Assembly (NCBI GenBank): GCA_900766555.1
Contig: CAAFVR010000010.1
Span: 9,554 to 73,553 of the forward strand
Length of the DNA: 64,000 nt
Direction: 5' to 3'
Origin: Helicobacteraceae bacterium
Lineage (GTDB): Bacteria > Campylobacterota > Campylobacteria > Campylobacterales > Helicobacteraceae
Part shown: one piece after another, positions 36,789 through 45,376 of the stretch
Position numbering within the stretch: the first letter of the stretch is position 1
Layout of the letters: every line of letters begins with the position of its first letter
Notes under the pieces: model-generated
What the model was told of the DNA's origin: nothing
Seen by the model: the letters and a program-made list of their open reading frames with translations, nothing else
Databases searched by the model: none
Position numbers and translations under genes: made by a program

Positions 36789-38237
36789 ATGAAAAAGCTA
36801 AATATTGTGCTAGAGAAGAAAAAATTAGATGCCATCAAAGCAGATGCGACCGTAGTTTTTGTAATCGAAAAAAATTTGAAGCATAAATTCAATGATGAAA
36901 AAGCCCTAAAAGCTGCAGGTTTTGAAGGCGAGGGGACATTTTTTTGCCAAGCTTCAAATACACTTTATATCGGGCTAAAAGAACTAAATCATGATGCCCT
37001 GCGTGAAGGCGGCTTTAAGGCTACAAGTTATTTCAAAAATTTGCCATTTGGAAGCAAGAATTTTAAAAGTATAAAAATCGCTTCATATGGCTGTTCTGTG
37101 GGCATGGAGGCTGTGAGCATCGGGCTATTTTTGGGATTATATGAATTTGATAAATATAAAAGTCAAAAAAAGCAAAAGCATCTTGAAAAAGTGATAATTT
37201 CAAATGAATCCTATGCGGATCCAATAGAGGATTTCACACAAGATCATATAGATAGAGCGAAAATTATTGCACAAAGTGTTTGTGATGTTCGCGATGTTGT
37301 AAATACGCCGCCACAAGATGCCACGCCAATATTTTTAGCAAAATGGGCTCAAGATGTAGCAAAAGAAAATAAGCTAACTTGCAAAATCTTAGATGAAAAA
37401 GACATAGCAAAAGAAAAAATGGAATGCATTTTAGCGGTCGCTAGAGCTAGCGTGCACAAACCTCGCGTTATACATCTGACATATAAACCTAAAAAGCCAA
37501 AAGCTCGCATCGTCGTAGTCGGCAAGGGACTCACATATGACTGCGGCGGACTTAGCTTAAAGTCATCTGATTATATGACTACAATGAAGGCTGATAAAAG
37601 CGGTGGTTGCGCTGTAATTGGCGCGATGGAAGCGATAGCAAAACTCTGCCCAGATGTCGAAGTTCACGGCATCGTAGGCGCGGTTGAAAATATGATCGGT
37701 GGCGATGCTTATAAGCCAGATGATGTATTGAAATCTAGAGAGGGTGTAACAATTGAGGTACAAAATACGGATGCTGAAGGACGTTTGGTTCTAGCAGATT
37801 GCCTAAGTTATGCACAGGATTTAAAGCCAGATTATTTGCTTGATTTTGCGACATTGACGGGGGCTTGCGTTGTGGCACTTGGCGAATATACAAGTGGCGT
37901 CATGGGACATTGCGATTGCGTTAAAGAAAAATACAGGCAAGCCGCGCTTGAATCTGGCGAATTGGCTACTAGTTTGCATTTCAACGATCATTTGGACAAG
38001 CTTTTGAAATCTGAAATAGCTGATGTGTCAAATATCTCTGGATCTAGATATGGTGGCGCGATCACAGCAGGGCTATTTTTGAGTCGTTTTATAAGGAAAG
38101 AATACAAAAATAAATGGGTGCATGTAGATATCGCGGGCCCAGCTTTTGTAGAAAAACAATGGGATGTTAATACCTTTGGCGCAAGTGGAATTGGCGTTAG
38201 ATCCATAGTAAATTTTGCGCTAGAGCTAAGTAAATAA
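36789..38237 (+). CDS. pepA: Leucyl aminopeptidase (M17)
   Basis: Cytosolic two-metal aminopeptidase. The 482-aa protein has metal ligands in GKGLTYDCGGLSLK, the lysine in TMKADKSGGCAVIGA and the signature NTDAEGRL (326-333). GGAACGCT precedes ATG 36789. Some PepA proteins also bind DNA in recombination; that cannot be seen here. Its stop shares one base with ychF (TAATG). Confidence 0.96.
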   Translation: MKKLNIVLEKKKLDAIKADATVVFVIEKNLKHKFNDEKALKAAGFEGEGTFFCQASNTLYIGLKELNHDALREGGFKATSYFKNLPFGSKNFKSIKIASYGCSVGMEAVSIGLFLGLYEFDKYKSQKKQKHLEKVIISNESYADPIEDFTQDHIDRAKIIAQSVCDVRDVVNTPPQDATPIFLAKWAQDVAKENKLTCKILDEKDIAKEKMECILAVARASVHKPRVIHLTYKPKKPKARIVVVGKGLTYDCGGLSLKSSDYMTTMKADKSGGCAVIGAMEAIAKLCPDVEVHGIVGAVENMIGGDAYKPDDVLKSREGVTIEVQNTDAEGRLVLADCLSYAQDLKPDYLLDFATLTGACVVALGEYTSGVMGHCDCVKEKYRQAALESGELATSLHFNDHLDKLLKSEIADVSNISGSRYGGAITAGLFLSRFIRKEYKNKWVHVDIAGPAFVEKQWDVNTFGASGIGVRSIVNFALELSK

Positions 38238-39340
38238 TGGGGCTTAAAATTGGCATTATTGGGCTGCCAAATGTCGGCAAGTCCAGTACTTTTAATGCTT
38301 TAACAAAGGCGCAAAATGCGCAATCTGCAAATTATCCCTTTTGTACCATCGAGCCAAATATCGCAAGTGTGCCGCTGCCAGATAATCGCTTAAAAGTGCT
38401 AGCCAAAATTGCAAATCCGCAAAATGTAATACCCTCCACAATTGATTTTGTAGATATCGCCGGGCTTGTGCGCGGCGCTAGCAAAGGCGAGGGTCTTGGA
38501 AATCAATTTTTATCTCATATAAAAGAAGTAGATCTCATACTTCATCTTGTGCGCGCTTTTGAAGATACGGATATCACGCATGTTGAGGGCAGTATAGATC
38601 CGATACGCGATATTGAGATAATAGATTTGGAGCTTATTTTAGCGGATATCACAAGTCTAAATCGCAAAATTGAGCGCCTAAAAAAGCAGATAAAAACGGA
38701 TAAAAATGCTGCAAATCTACTAAATCGCGCAACTGAATTGATGGAATTTTTAGAAAGTGGCAAGAGCGCTAGAGCTTTTTTAAATCGTGATGATGCATTT
38801 TTGGAGCTTGATTCTGAACTAAGGCTACTTAGTAATAAAAATGTGATTTTTGGCATAAATGTTAGCGAAGCTCAACTTGGCAATGTAAATCAATCGGATC
38901 TAGCTGGCATTAAAGCGCATGCAGATACGATAAATGCGCCAGTTTGCGTATTTTGTGCCAAGCTAGAAGAAGAGCTTTTAGAAATGGAAGATGATGAGAA
39001 GATAACATTTTTGGAAGAGATGGGTTATTCAAATTATCAAGGGCTAAGCGAGATAGTGCGCCTTGGGTTTAAATATTTGGGGCTCATTAATTATTTCACC
39101 GTTGGCGTAAAAGAGGTGCGCAGCTGGACTATTAGATCCGGTGTGAGCGCGCCAAAGGCCGCTAGCGTCATACATAATGATTTTGAAAAAGGCTTTATCC
39201 GCGCACAAGTTATAGGTTATGATGATTTTGTTAAATCAAATGGAGAGGCGGGGGCGAAAAGTGCAGGGCTTTTGCGCATCGAGGGTAAGGATTATGTGGT
39301 GCAAGATGGCGATGTCATGCACTTTTTATTCAATGTGTAG
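38237..39340 (+). CDS. ychF: Ribosome-associated GTPase/ATPase YchF
   Basis: A 367-aa Obg-superfamily P-loop protein: GLPNVGKSS (8-16), switch region NIASVPLPDNRL, DFVDIAGLVRGASKGEGLGNQF, and the C-terminal TGS domain ending FNV, with NxxE in place of NKxD, which goes with ATP preference. Coupled to pepA. It ends convergently with plsC (11-base overlap). Confidence 0.97.
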   Translation: MGLKIGIIGLPNVGKSSTFNALTKAQNAQSANYPFCTIEPNIASVPLPDNRLKVLAKIANPQNVIPSTIDFVDIAGLVRGASKGEGLGNQFLSHIKEVDLILHLVRAFEDTDITHVEGSIDPIRDIEIIDLELILADITSLNRKIERLKKQIKTDKNAANLLNRATELMEFLESGKSARAFLNRDDAFLELDSELRLLSNKNVIFGINVSEAQLGNVNQSDLAGIKAHADTINAPVCVFCAKLEEELLEMEDDEKITFLEEMGYSNYQGLSEIVRLGFKYLGLINYFTVGVKEVRSWTIRSGVSAPKAASVIHNDFEKGFIRAQVIGYDDFVKSNGEAGAKSAGLLRIEGKDYVVQDGDVMHFLFNV

Positions 39341-40034
39341 GATTTAGTTCTCTATAGTGCTTTAGATATTCAGCTTGCATTTGCACTTCTAGTTTGTCAT
39401 ACCAATTTGGGTCTTCTAGATCCGGATAGAAGGCATCAAGCGCCACCATTCTAGCTTTTGAGATCTCAGATTTCATGGGCGAAGTTTGAAACATTTTGCG
39501 AGTGTTGATTAAAAGTACGGGCTGGATTTTTAGCTTGTAGCGTTCGGCTAATATTTTAGCGCCGACTTTGAATTTCAAAAATTGCTCTTTGCCATCGGAT
39601 CTAGTGCCTTCTGGAAAAATAGTAAGGGGCCTATTTTGTTCCAAGCGTTTTTTGGCTTCTTTTAGCAGAAATGCAAGCCCGGTTCTGCTTTCGCGATCTA
39701 CTAATATCATTTCAGGGCCTTTTAGCGCGTGGCCATAGAAGGGTATTTTGCCCAGCTGTTTTTTGGCCACCCAGCATATATTTCGCGGATGATAGCCCTC
39801 AAGGCAGATGATATCAGCATAGCTTTGATGATTTAGTAAGATTAAATTTGCTTCCATGTCAAAAGATCCGATTTGTTCAAGCTTAAAGCCGCTCAAAAAG
39901 AACCAAAATTTGCAGCCAAAACGCGCTTTTCTACCATTTTGCCCTTTGTGACGCGTGGATAGGATTAACAAAATGATAATTGCGAGTCCAAAAATGATTA
40001 CAAGGCTAGCCCATATGCCACGAATTTTTTGCAT
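39330..40034 (-). CDS. plsC: 1-acyl-sn-glycerol-3-phosphate acyltransferase
   Basis: Makes phosphatidic acid. The 234-aa protein has an N-terminal membrane helix (9-27), the catalytic H-x4-D motif NHQSYAD (H69, D74) and FPEGTRSDG (140-148). Start ATG 40034 has AGGAGA five bases before it; a nine-residue upstream extension lacks a site and overlaps the upstream gene. Seven bases separate it from that gene. Confidence 0.92.
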   Translation of the reverse strand: MQKIRGIWASLVIIFGLAIIILLILSTRHKGQNGRKARFGCKFWFFLSGFKLEQIGSFDMEANLILLNHQSYADIICLEGYHPRNICWVAKKQLGKIPFYGHALKGPEMILVDRESRTGLAFLLKEAKKRLEQNRPLTIFPEGTRSDGKEQFLKFKVGAKILAERYKLKIQPVLLINTRKMFQTSPMKSEISKARMVALDAFYPDLEDPNWYDKLEVQMQAEYLKHYRELNPTH

Positions 40035-40041
40035 GATTCTC

Positions 40042-41328
40042 CTATTTTTGAACCCAGCCAATTAGGCCATTTTCTAGCTCGATTTTATAATATTTATCGT
40101 GATTGTCGATTACTCGCACTTTTTGCGCATTTTTTAACGTGTAAAGTGTGGTTGAATTTTGCGTTGGGAGGATTTTAACAATTGTATTTTTTGGCAATTC
40201 TATATTTTCATGATAAAAAAGGTGCCAAAGCAGCAAGCCAGCTGCCCCAAGCGAAAGTATCAAAAAGATAATGCTGCGTTTAAATATTGAAATAAGCAAA
40301 AAAATGAGAGCAAGGGCTATTAGCAAAATGCCCCAATAGGCCAAAAAGATGTTTTTTGGCTTTAGATCCGATTGAGTTGAGACGCTGTTATCGCTTATTA
40401 CTACATTTAGGTTCACATTTTGATAGGCATTATTTGTGAAATAATCAAAGCTGATTTGGCTTTGGGATTTATCAAAAATCAAATAATATGTGCCAATTTT
40501 TGTTCCGGTCGTATCCATTGGGCTTAGATTTGGTGGCAGCTGAATTTGCGGTATTTGGGGCTGTATTTGTGGGGTTTCGTTTCCTGCTTCTTGGGCTAGT
40601 TCTTCGTCTTTTATGTCGTTTGCGTTATCTTCTTGTGGGATTTGCGTGGGGCTTAGTGTGCGGATACTTTGGAAGCCTTGATTTGAGATGTTATTTTGAT
40701 TTATTTTAAAATCTTCTAGATTTGCATTTGTGGCTTCAAGCTCTAAGATCATGATATTTGAGACATTGTCATAGCTGCGTGAAGTTACGCTGTCTATTTT
40801 GAAGCTATCGCCAATTAGGCCCGTGTAGCGCGGATTGTCAGAAAGGCTAAGAACATTTAGCTTTTGTTTTTTTGTGATTTGTATATCTTTGAATTCCGGA
40901 GTTAGCGCGATTGCCTCAATTTGTGGCAAAAATGCATTTTTGCCTAGCACTTTGAAAGTTAGCTTTGATTCATATGTATTGCTTGAATCTAATTTTGGCT
41001 GCCATGGAGTAATCGAGATTAAGCGCAGTTTTGAACTTTGCTCGTTATCTAGTATTTTTATGTCAAATAGCTTTGCATCAGATAGCAAGAGGAGTTGATA
41101 ATTTAGCTCGATATTTTGGCCCACATAGAAATTGCGCTCAAGATCATCTGTGTTATTTATATAAAGTAGCTTTGAGGGGGCTGGCTTTAGGTCTGATATA
41201 TTTATTAGAGATGGGGTAGCTTCAGTAGATCCGATTGATTGGAGAGACTGGGCATTTTGGGTGGGGGTATTTTCTGCTAGGCCAATTTGTAAAAGGCATA
41301 TTAAAAATAAAGCCCTTAGAAAGTTCAC
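40042..41328 (-). CDS. Envelope protein with BatD-like beta region and C-terminal SH3 domain, function unknown
   Basis: A 428-aa protein: signal peptide (1-18, ending GLAEN), a beta-rich region about 45-230 with BatD-like spacing (YVGQNIELNYQLLLLSDAKL), a Pro/Gln/Glu-rich linker about 240-270, two adjacent membrane helices (about 330-370), and a C-terminal domain resembling a bacterial SH3 (LYTLKNAQKVRVIDNHDKYYKIELENG). SH3 domains of this kind often bind peptidoglycan or peptides. It sits between ctpA and plsC with four-base overlap to ctpA, hinting at envelope quality control. Confidence 0.65.
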   Translation of the reverse strand: MNFLRALFLICLLQIGLAENTPTQNAQSLQSIGSTEATPSLINISDLKPAPSKLLYINNTDDLERNFYVGQNIELNYQLLLLSDAKLFDIKILDNEQSSKLRLISITPWQPKLDSSNTYESKLTFKVLGKNAFLPQIEAIALTPEFKDIQITKKQKLNVLSLSDNPRYTGLIGDSFKIDSVTSRSYDNVSNIMILELEATNANLEDFKINQNNISNQGFQSIRTLSPTQIPQEDNANDIKDEELAQEAGNETPQIQPQIPQIQLPPNLSPMDTTGTKIGTYYLIFDKSQSQISFDYFTNNAYQNVNLNVVISDNSVSTQSDLKPKNIFLAYWGILLIALALIFLLISIFKRSIIFLILSLGAAGLLLWHLFYHENIELPKNTIVKILPTQNSTTLYTLKNAQKVRVIDNHDKYYKIELENGLIGWVQK

Positions 41329-42644
41329 TTTCTTGCTTGTTTAATGGGGGTCGGTTTTAAGATATTCCAGCTTTTTAGCAGATCTATAGCGGATTTTAGC
41401 TGCAAATCTTGATTGATGTCATTTTGGCTTAGAGTGGTTTTGTCTTCTTTGGGTTTTGATTTTTCTTTTTGATCTTTTTGGGGCTTTTTGCTAATTTTTT
41501 CTAGCTCATTTTGCAGATGATTTTTTAGATCCGCTTCTTTAATTGAAAAATCATTTGCATCAAGTGGAACTTTGGCCGGATAGACGGTAACGTCTGGATT
41601 TATGCCTTTGGCTTGGATTGTGCGACCACTTGGTAGGTAGTATTGCGCGGTCGTAAGCTTTATGGCCTCTGTTTTATTAAGCGGCAAGATAACTTGCACA
41701 GAACCTTTACCAAAGCTTTTTTCGCCAATTAATAGGGCTCTTTTGTTATCTTGCAGGGCGCCAGCTACAATTTCACTAGCGCTTGCAGATCCGCTATTTA
41801 TTAAAACAACAAGTGGAATTGTGGGATATGGCGCGCGTCCAGTGGCGTTAAATACGCTATTTTCGGCTTTATTTTGTCCTTTTTGACTAACTATTATTCC
41901 AGATTTTATAAATAGATCTGATAGCCCGACGGCTTGATTTAGCAGACCACCTGGATTGTTGCGCAGATCTAGAATTATACCTTTTGGATTTTTGGCTTTT
42001 TTGATGGCGTTATTTACATCATCTGTCACATTTTTGTCAAATTGAGCCACGCGGATGTATAAATATGGCTCATTTGCGATATTACGCGCATAAACGGATT
42101 CATTTTTGATGATATCGCGTATGATGTTAAAAACTAGCGGTTTTGGCTCGCTTTTGCGATATATTGTAATTTTTATGCTGGTTTTTGGCTTGCCTCTCAT
42201 CAAATTTATTGCGTCATCTACGCTCATATTTAGCGTACTTTCTTCATTTATTTTTAAGATTATGTCGCCTGCTTTTAGCCCTATTTTTGCCGCTGGCGTG
42301 CCATCAATTGGCGCTATTATCGTAAGTGCGCCATCTTTTAAGCCAACTTGTATACCAAGTCCGCCAAATTCTCCTTGGGTTGAAATTTCTAAATCTTTGA
42401 GCTTTTTTTCATCTAGAAACGAAGAATGCGCATCAAGATTGCTTAAGAGCCCAGCGATGGCTTTATCGATTATTTTATCAAGCGAGACTTTGTCCACATA
42501 GACTTGTTGGATTATATTTATTGTTTTGGTCAATTTATTATAGGCATTTACGCGGCTTTCGTCTGTTTTTGCAAAGACAAAGCCAGCCACTAATAAAAAT
42601 CCCGACGTTGCGCCCAAAAAGAAAAATCTTTTCATTAAATTCAT
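41325..42644 (-). CDS. ctpA: C-terminal processing protease (S41, PDZ)
   Basis: A 439-aa periplasmic serine protease: signal sequence (1-25), PDZ domain (about 95-165, with GGLGIQV and GTPAAKIGLKAGDIILKI), and the S41 catalytic core with SGSASASEIVAGALQD (nucleophile serine at 288 or 290) and GEKSFGKGSVQ (Lys313). AAGGAA precedes ATG 42644. It is first in a ctpA-SH3 protein-plsC run. Substrates in this phylum are not established. Confidence 0.92.
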   Translation of the reverse strand: MNLMKRFFFLGATSGFLLVAGFVFAKTDESRVNAYNKLTKTINIIQQVYVDKVSLDKIIDKAIAGLLSNLDAHSSFLDEKKLKDLEISTQGEFGGLGIQVGLKDGALTIIAPIDGTPAAKIGLKAGDIILKINEESTLNMSVDDAINLMRGKPKTSIKITIYRKSEPKPLVFNIIRDIIKNESVYARNIANEPYLYIRVAQFDKNVTDDVNNAIKKAKNPKGIILDLRNNPGGLLNQAVGLSDLFIKSGIIVSQKGQNKAENSVFNATGRAPYPTIPLVVLINSGSASASEIVAGALQDNKRALLIGEKSFGKGSVQVILPLNKTEAIKLTTAQYYLPSGRTIQAKGINPDVTVYPAKVPLDANDFSIKEADLKNHLQNELEKISKKPQKDQKEKSKPKEDKTTLSQNDINQDLQLKSAIDLLKSWNILKPTPIKQARK

Positions 42645-42786
42645 TAAATTCCTTAGATCCCTTAAGTCCCATTAAGTAAGCATTATTGGCCATTTTAGCA
42701 TTTTGATTCAAATGTAATGTCATTTAAGTTAATGCTTATATTTAATATAAATTTTTAGAAAAGTTGATATTAAACGACTAAAGTAA

Positions 42787-42792
42787 TATAAT
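42787..42792 (+). promoter_or_regulatory. -10 box (TATAAT) for clpB
   Basis: TATAAT 31 bases before the clpB ATG. I do not see a HAIR-type (HspR) or CIRCE-type operator around it. Confidence 0.5.
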
Positions 42793-42823
42793 GCGGCATC
42801 ATTTAAGTTTTATAAGGAAAAAT

Positions 42824-45376
42824 ATGAATATCTATGAACAATTAACTACGAATTTAAAAGATGCCCTAGAATCTGCGGCTAGCATCGCATTGCATAATAA
42901 AAATGCCCAAATAGAGCCACCTCATATGCTGTTAGCAATTACGATTTCGCAAGATTCGCCTTTGCAAAAAATAGATTGGCTAGATCTGCTTAGCTTAGAG
43001 CAAAATCTAAAAAGTGCTATCCAAAAACTGCCCAAAACTTCAACTGTACAAAAGGAGCATTTAAGTATCTCAAAATCCCTAAATGACATGCTTGCAGCGG
43101 GTTTGCATTTGGCCAAAAATAATGGAGATTCATTTGTAGCAATTGATACATTTTTGATCGCGAATTTAAATGTTTTGGATGAATTTGGCATTGATAAATT
43201 GAGGCTCCAAAAGGATCTAGAGCTGCTTAGAAATGGCCGAAAAATTAATAATCAAAATGATGAGACAAATTTTTCAAATTTATCAAAATATACGATAGAT
43301 TTAACGCAAAAAGCGATGGAAAATAAGCTAGATCCGGTGATTGGGCGCGACAAAGAGATCTCTAGAATCAGCCAAATATTAATACGCAAAAGCAAAAATA
43401 ATCCTCTGCTTTTAGGCGAAGCTGGCGTTGGCAAAACGGCGGTAATTGAAGCGTTGGCGCAAAGTATTGTTAAAAAAGAAGCCCCGCTTAGCTTGCAAAA
43501 TAAGCGCATTCTAGCCTTGGATTTAGCGCTTTTAATAGCGGGGGCAAAATATCGCGGCGAATTTGAAGAGCGCTTGAAATCGCTAATAACTGAGGTCTCA
43601 AAAGCTGGAAATATCATTTTATTTATTGATGAAATACACACAATTATTGGCGCTGGAGCGAGCGAGGGCGCGATGGATGCGGCAAATATCCTAAAGCCGG
43701 CATTAGCGCGCGGTGAACTGCACACAATTGGCGCCACAACTATTAAAGAATATCGCAAATATTTTGAAAAAGATGCGGCCATGGCTCGCCGTTTTCAAAT
43801 AGTGCATGTAAATGAGCCAAGCATTAATGAGAGCATCCAGATCTTACGTGGCATCAAAGAAAGCCTAGAAGCTCATCACAATATCACAATACAAGATGAT
43901 GCGCTAGTTGCCGCGGCAAATTTAAGCGCGCGTTATGTGACAGATAGATTTTTACCCGATAAAGCAATTGATTTGATCGATGAGGGCGCAGCGCTTATTA
44001 AAATGCAAATTGAAAGCGAGCCCTTGGAATTGCGCGAAATACGCCTAAAAATCCAGGATTTAAATGTGGAAAAAGAAGCGCTAAAGCTGCAAAAAAATGC
44101 AGACAAAGAGCGCTTAGGCGCCATAGAATCGGATCTAGAGCGTTTTAGATTAAATCAAAGTGAGCTAAAAAAGCGCTTTGAGCTTGAAAAAAGCTGTTTT
44201 AAAAAAATAGCCAAAATCAGATCGGATCTAGAGCTCCTAAAACGCGAATCAGAGCTGCACAAACGCGATGGCAATTACAATGCCGCGGCTGAAATAGACT
44301 ATGGCAAGATCCCATCCATGCAAGAAGAGCTCTTATCTTTGGAATCAAAATGGGATGAAATGCAAGAGGGCGCGCTGCTTAAAAATTCTCTGACAAAAGA
44401 GGGTGTAGCGCAAGTTATATCCGCGCAAACGCAAATACCAGTTTCAAAAATGCTGCAAAGCGAAAAGGACAGAATATTAAATATCAAAAATGAGCTATCA
44501 AGCAAAATTATCGGCCAAGATGACGCAATTAATGCTATATCGCGCGTGATTTTGCGCAATAAAGCCGGGCTTAGCGCGCAGCACAAGCCAATTGGAAGCT
44601 TTTTATTTCTTGGAAAAACCGGCGTTGGTAAGACGGAACTTGCAAAAACATTGGCTCAATTTTTATTTGACAATAAACAAAATTTCATCCGAATTGACAT
44701 GAGTGAATATATGGAAAAGCATTCCGTCTCAAGATTAATTGGTGCGCCTCCTGGATATATCGGCCATGACGAAGGCGGCGTTTTGACCGAGGCGGTGCGG
44801 CGCGCGCCTTATAGTGTGCTGCTTTTTGATGAGGTCGAAAAGGCGCATGCGGACGTGTTCAATGTATTTTTGCAGATCTTAGATGATGGCAGATTGATGG
44901 ATTCGCGCGGAATTAGTGTGGATTTCTCAAACACAATAATTATATTAACTAGCAATTTAGCGCAAGATAAGCTAAAAATTAAAGATGAAGCAAGCAAGCG
45001 AGCTGCTATTTTATCGGATCTTTCGCGTTTTTTCCGCATGGAATTTCTAAATCGCTTAGATGAAATTGTAAGCTTTAATGATCTTGGGCCAAATGAAATA
45101 GCGCAAATAATAGACCTTATGATTAATGATATTTCAGAAAAAATAAGGCCAAGCGGCATAAAAATTGAGCTATCAAAAGCCGCAAAAGAACTGATTGCAA
45201 AATGGAGCTTTGACGCTGATTTTGGCGCTAGGCCGCTTAGGCGCGCGCTCTATAAAGAGGTCGAAGATGCGCTAGCTGAAATGATTTTGAGAGATCAGAT
45301 CCGATCTGGGAGCTTAGTTAAATTTGATGTTGAAGATGGCAAAATTAAATATAGTTTGCAAGGCTCAAATCTTTGA
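42824..45376 (+). CDS. clpB: ATP-dependent disaggregase ClpB
   Basis: An 850-aa Hsp100 protein that resolves aggregates with DnaK. N-terminal repeat domain (1-145), first AAA+ with GEAGVGKT (198-205) and FIDEIHTI, the coiled-coil M domain (about 400-520, ELREIRLKIQDL), second AAA+ with GKTGVGKT (597-604) and LLFDEVEKAH, and the C-terminal SWFDADFGARPLRR-like end. ATG 42824 has AAGGAA; an upstream in-frame start at 42791 has none. Ends convergently with flgL (32-base overlap). Confidence 0.97.
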   Translation: MNIYEQLTTNLKDALESAASIALHNKNAQIEPPHMLLAITISQDSPLQKIDWLDLLSLEQNLKSAIQKLPKTSTVQKEHLSISKSLNDMLAAGLHLAKNNGDSFVAIDTFLIANLNVLDEFGIDKLRLQKDLELLRNGRKINNQNDETNFSNLSKYTIDLTQKAMENKLDPVIGRDKEISRISQILIRKSKNNPLLLGEAGVGKTAVIEALAQSIVKKEAPLSLQNKRILALDLALLIAGAKYRGEFEERLKSLITEVSKAGNIILFIDEIHTIIGAGASEGAMDAANILKPALARGELHTIGATTIKEYRKYFEKDAAMARRFQIVHVNEPSINESIQILRGIKESLEAHHNITIQDDALVAAANLSARYVTDRFLPDKAIDLIDEGAALIKMQIESEPLELREIRLKIQDLNVEKEALKLQKNADKERLGAIESDLERFRLNQSELKKRFELEKSCFKKIAKIRSDLELLKRESELHKRDGNYNAAAEIDYGKIPSMQEELLSLESKWDEMQEGALLKNSLTKEGVAQVISAQTQIPVSKMLQSEKDRILNIKNELSSKIIGQDDAINAISRVILRNKAGLSAQHKPIGSFLFLGKTGVGKTELAKTLAQFLFDNKQNFIRIDMSEYMEKHSVSRLIGAPPGYIGHDEGGVLTEAVRRAPYSVLLFDEVEKAHADVFNVFLQILDDGRLMDSRGISVDFSNTIIILTSNLAQDKLKIKDEASKRAAILSDLSRFFRMEFLNRLDEIVSFNDLGPNEIAQIIDLMINDISEKIRPSGIKIELSKAAKELIAKWSFDADFGARPLRRALYKEVEDALAEMILRDQIRSGSLVKFDVEDGKIKYSLQGSNL

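Noticed and set aside
35000..38040. Second 3-kb gap without the repeat core
   Set aside because: The genes (apt, dedA, pepA) are core and in conserved order; the gap is within chance.
42640..42670. Short ATTAAATTC direct repeats before ctpA
   Set aside because: They arise from two adjacent ATGAATTTAATG start codons and AT-rich leader; too short to call an element.
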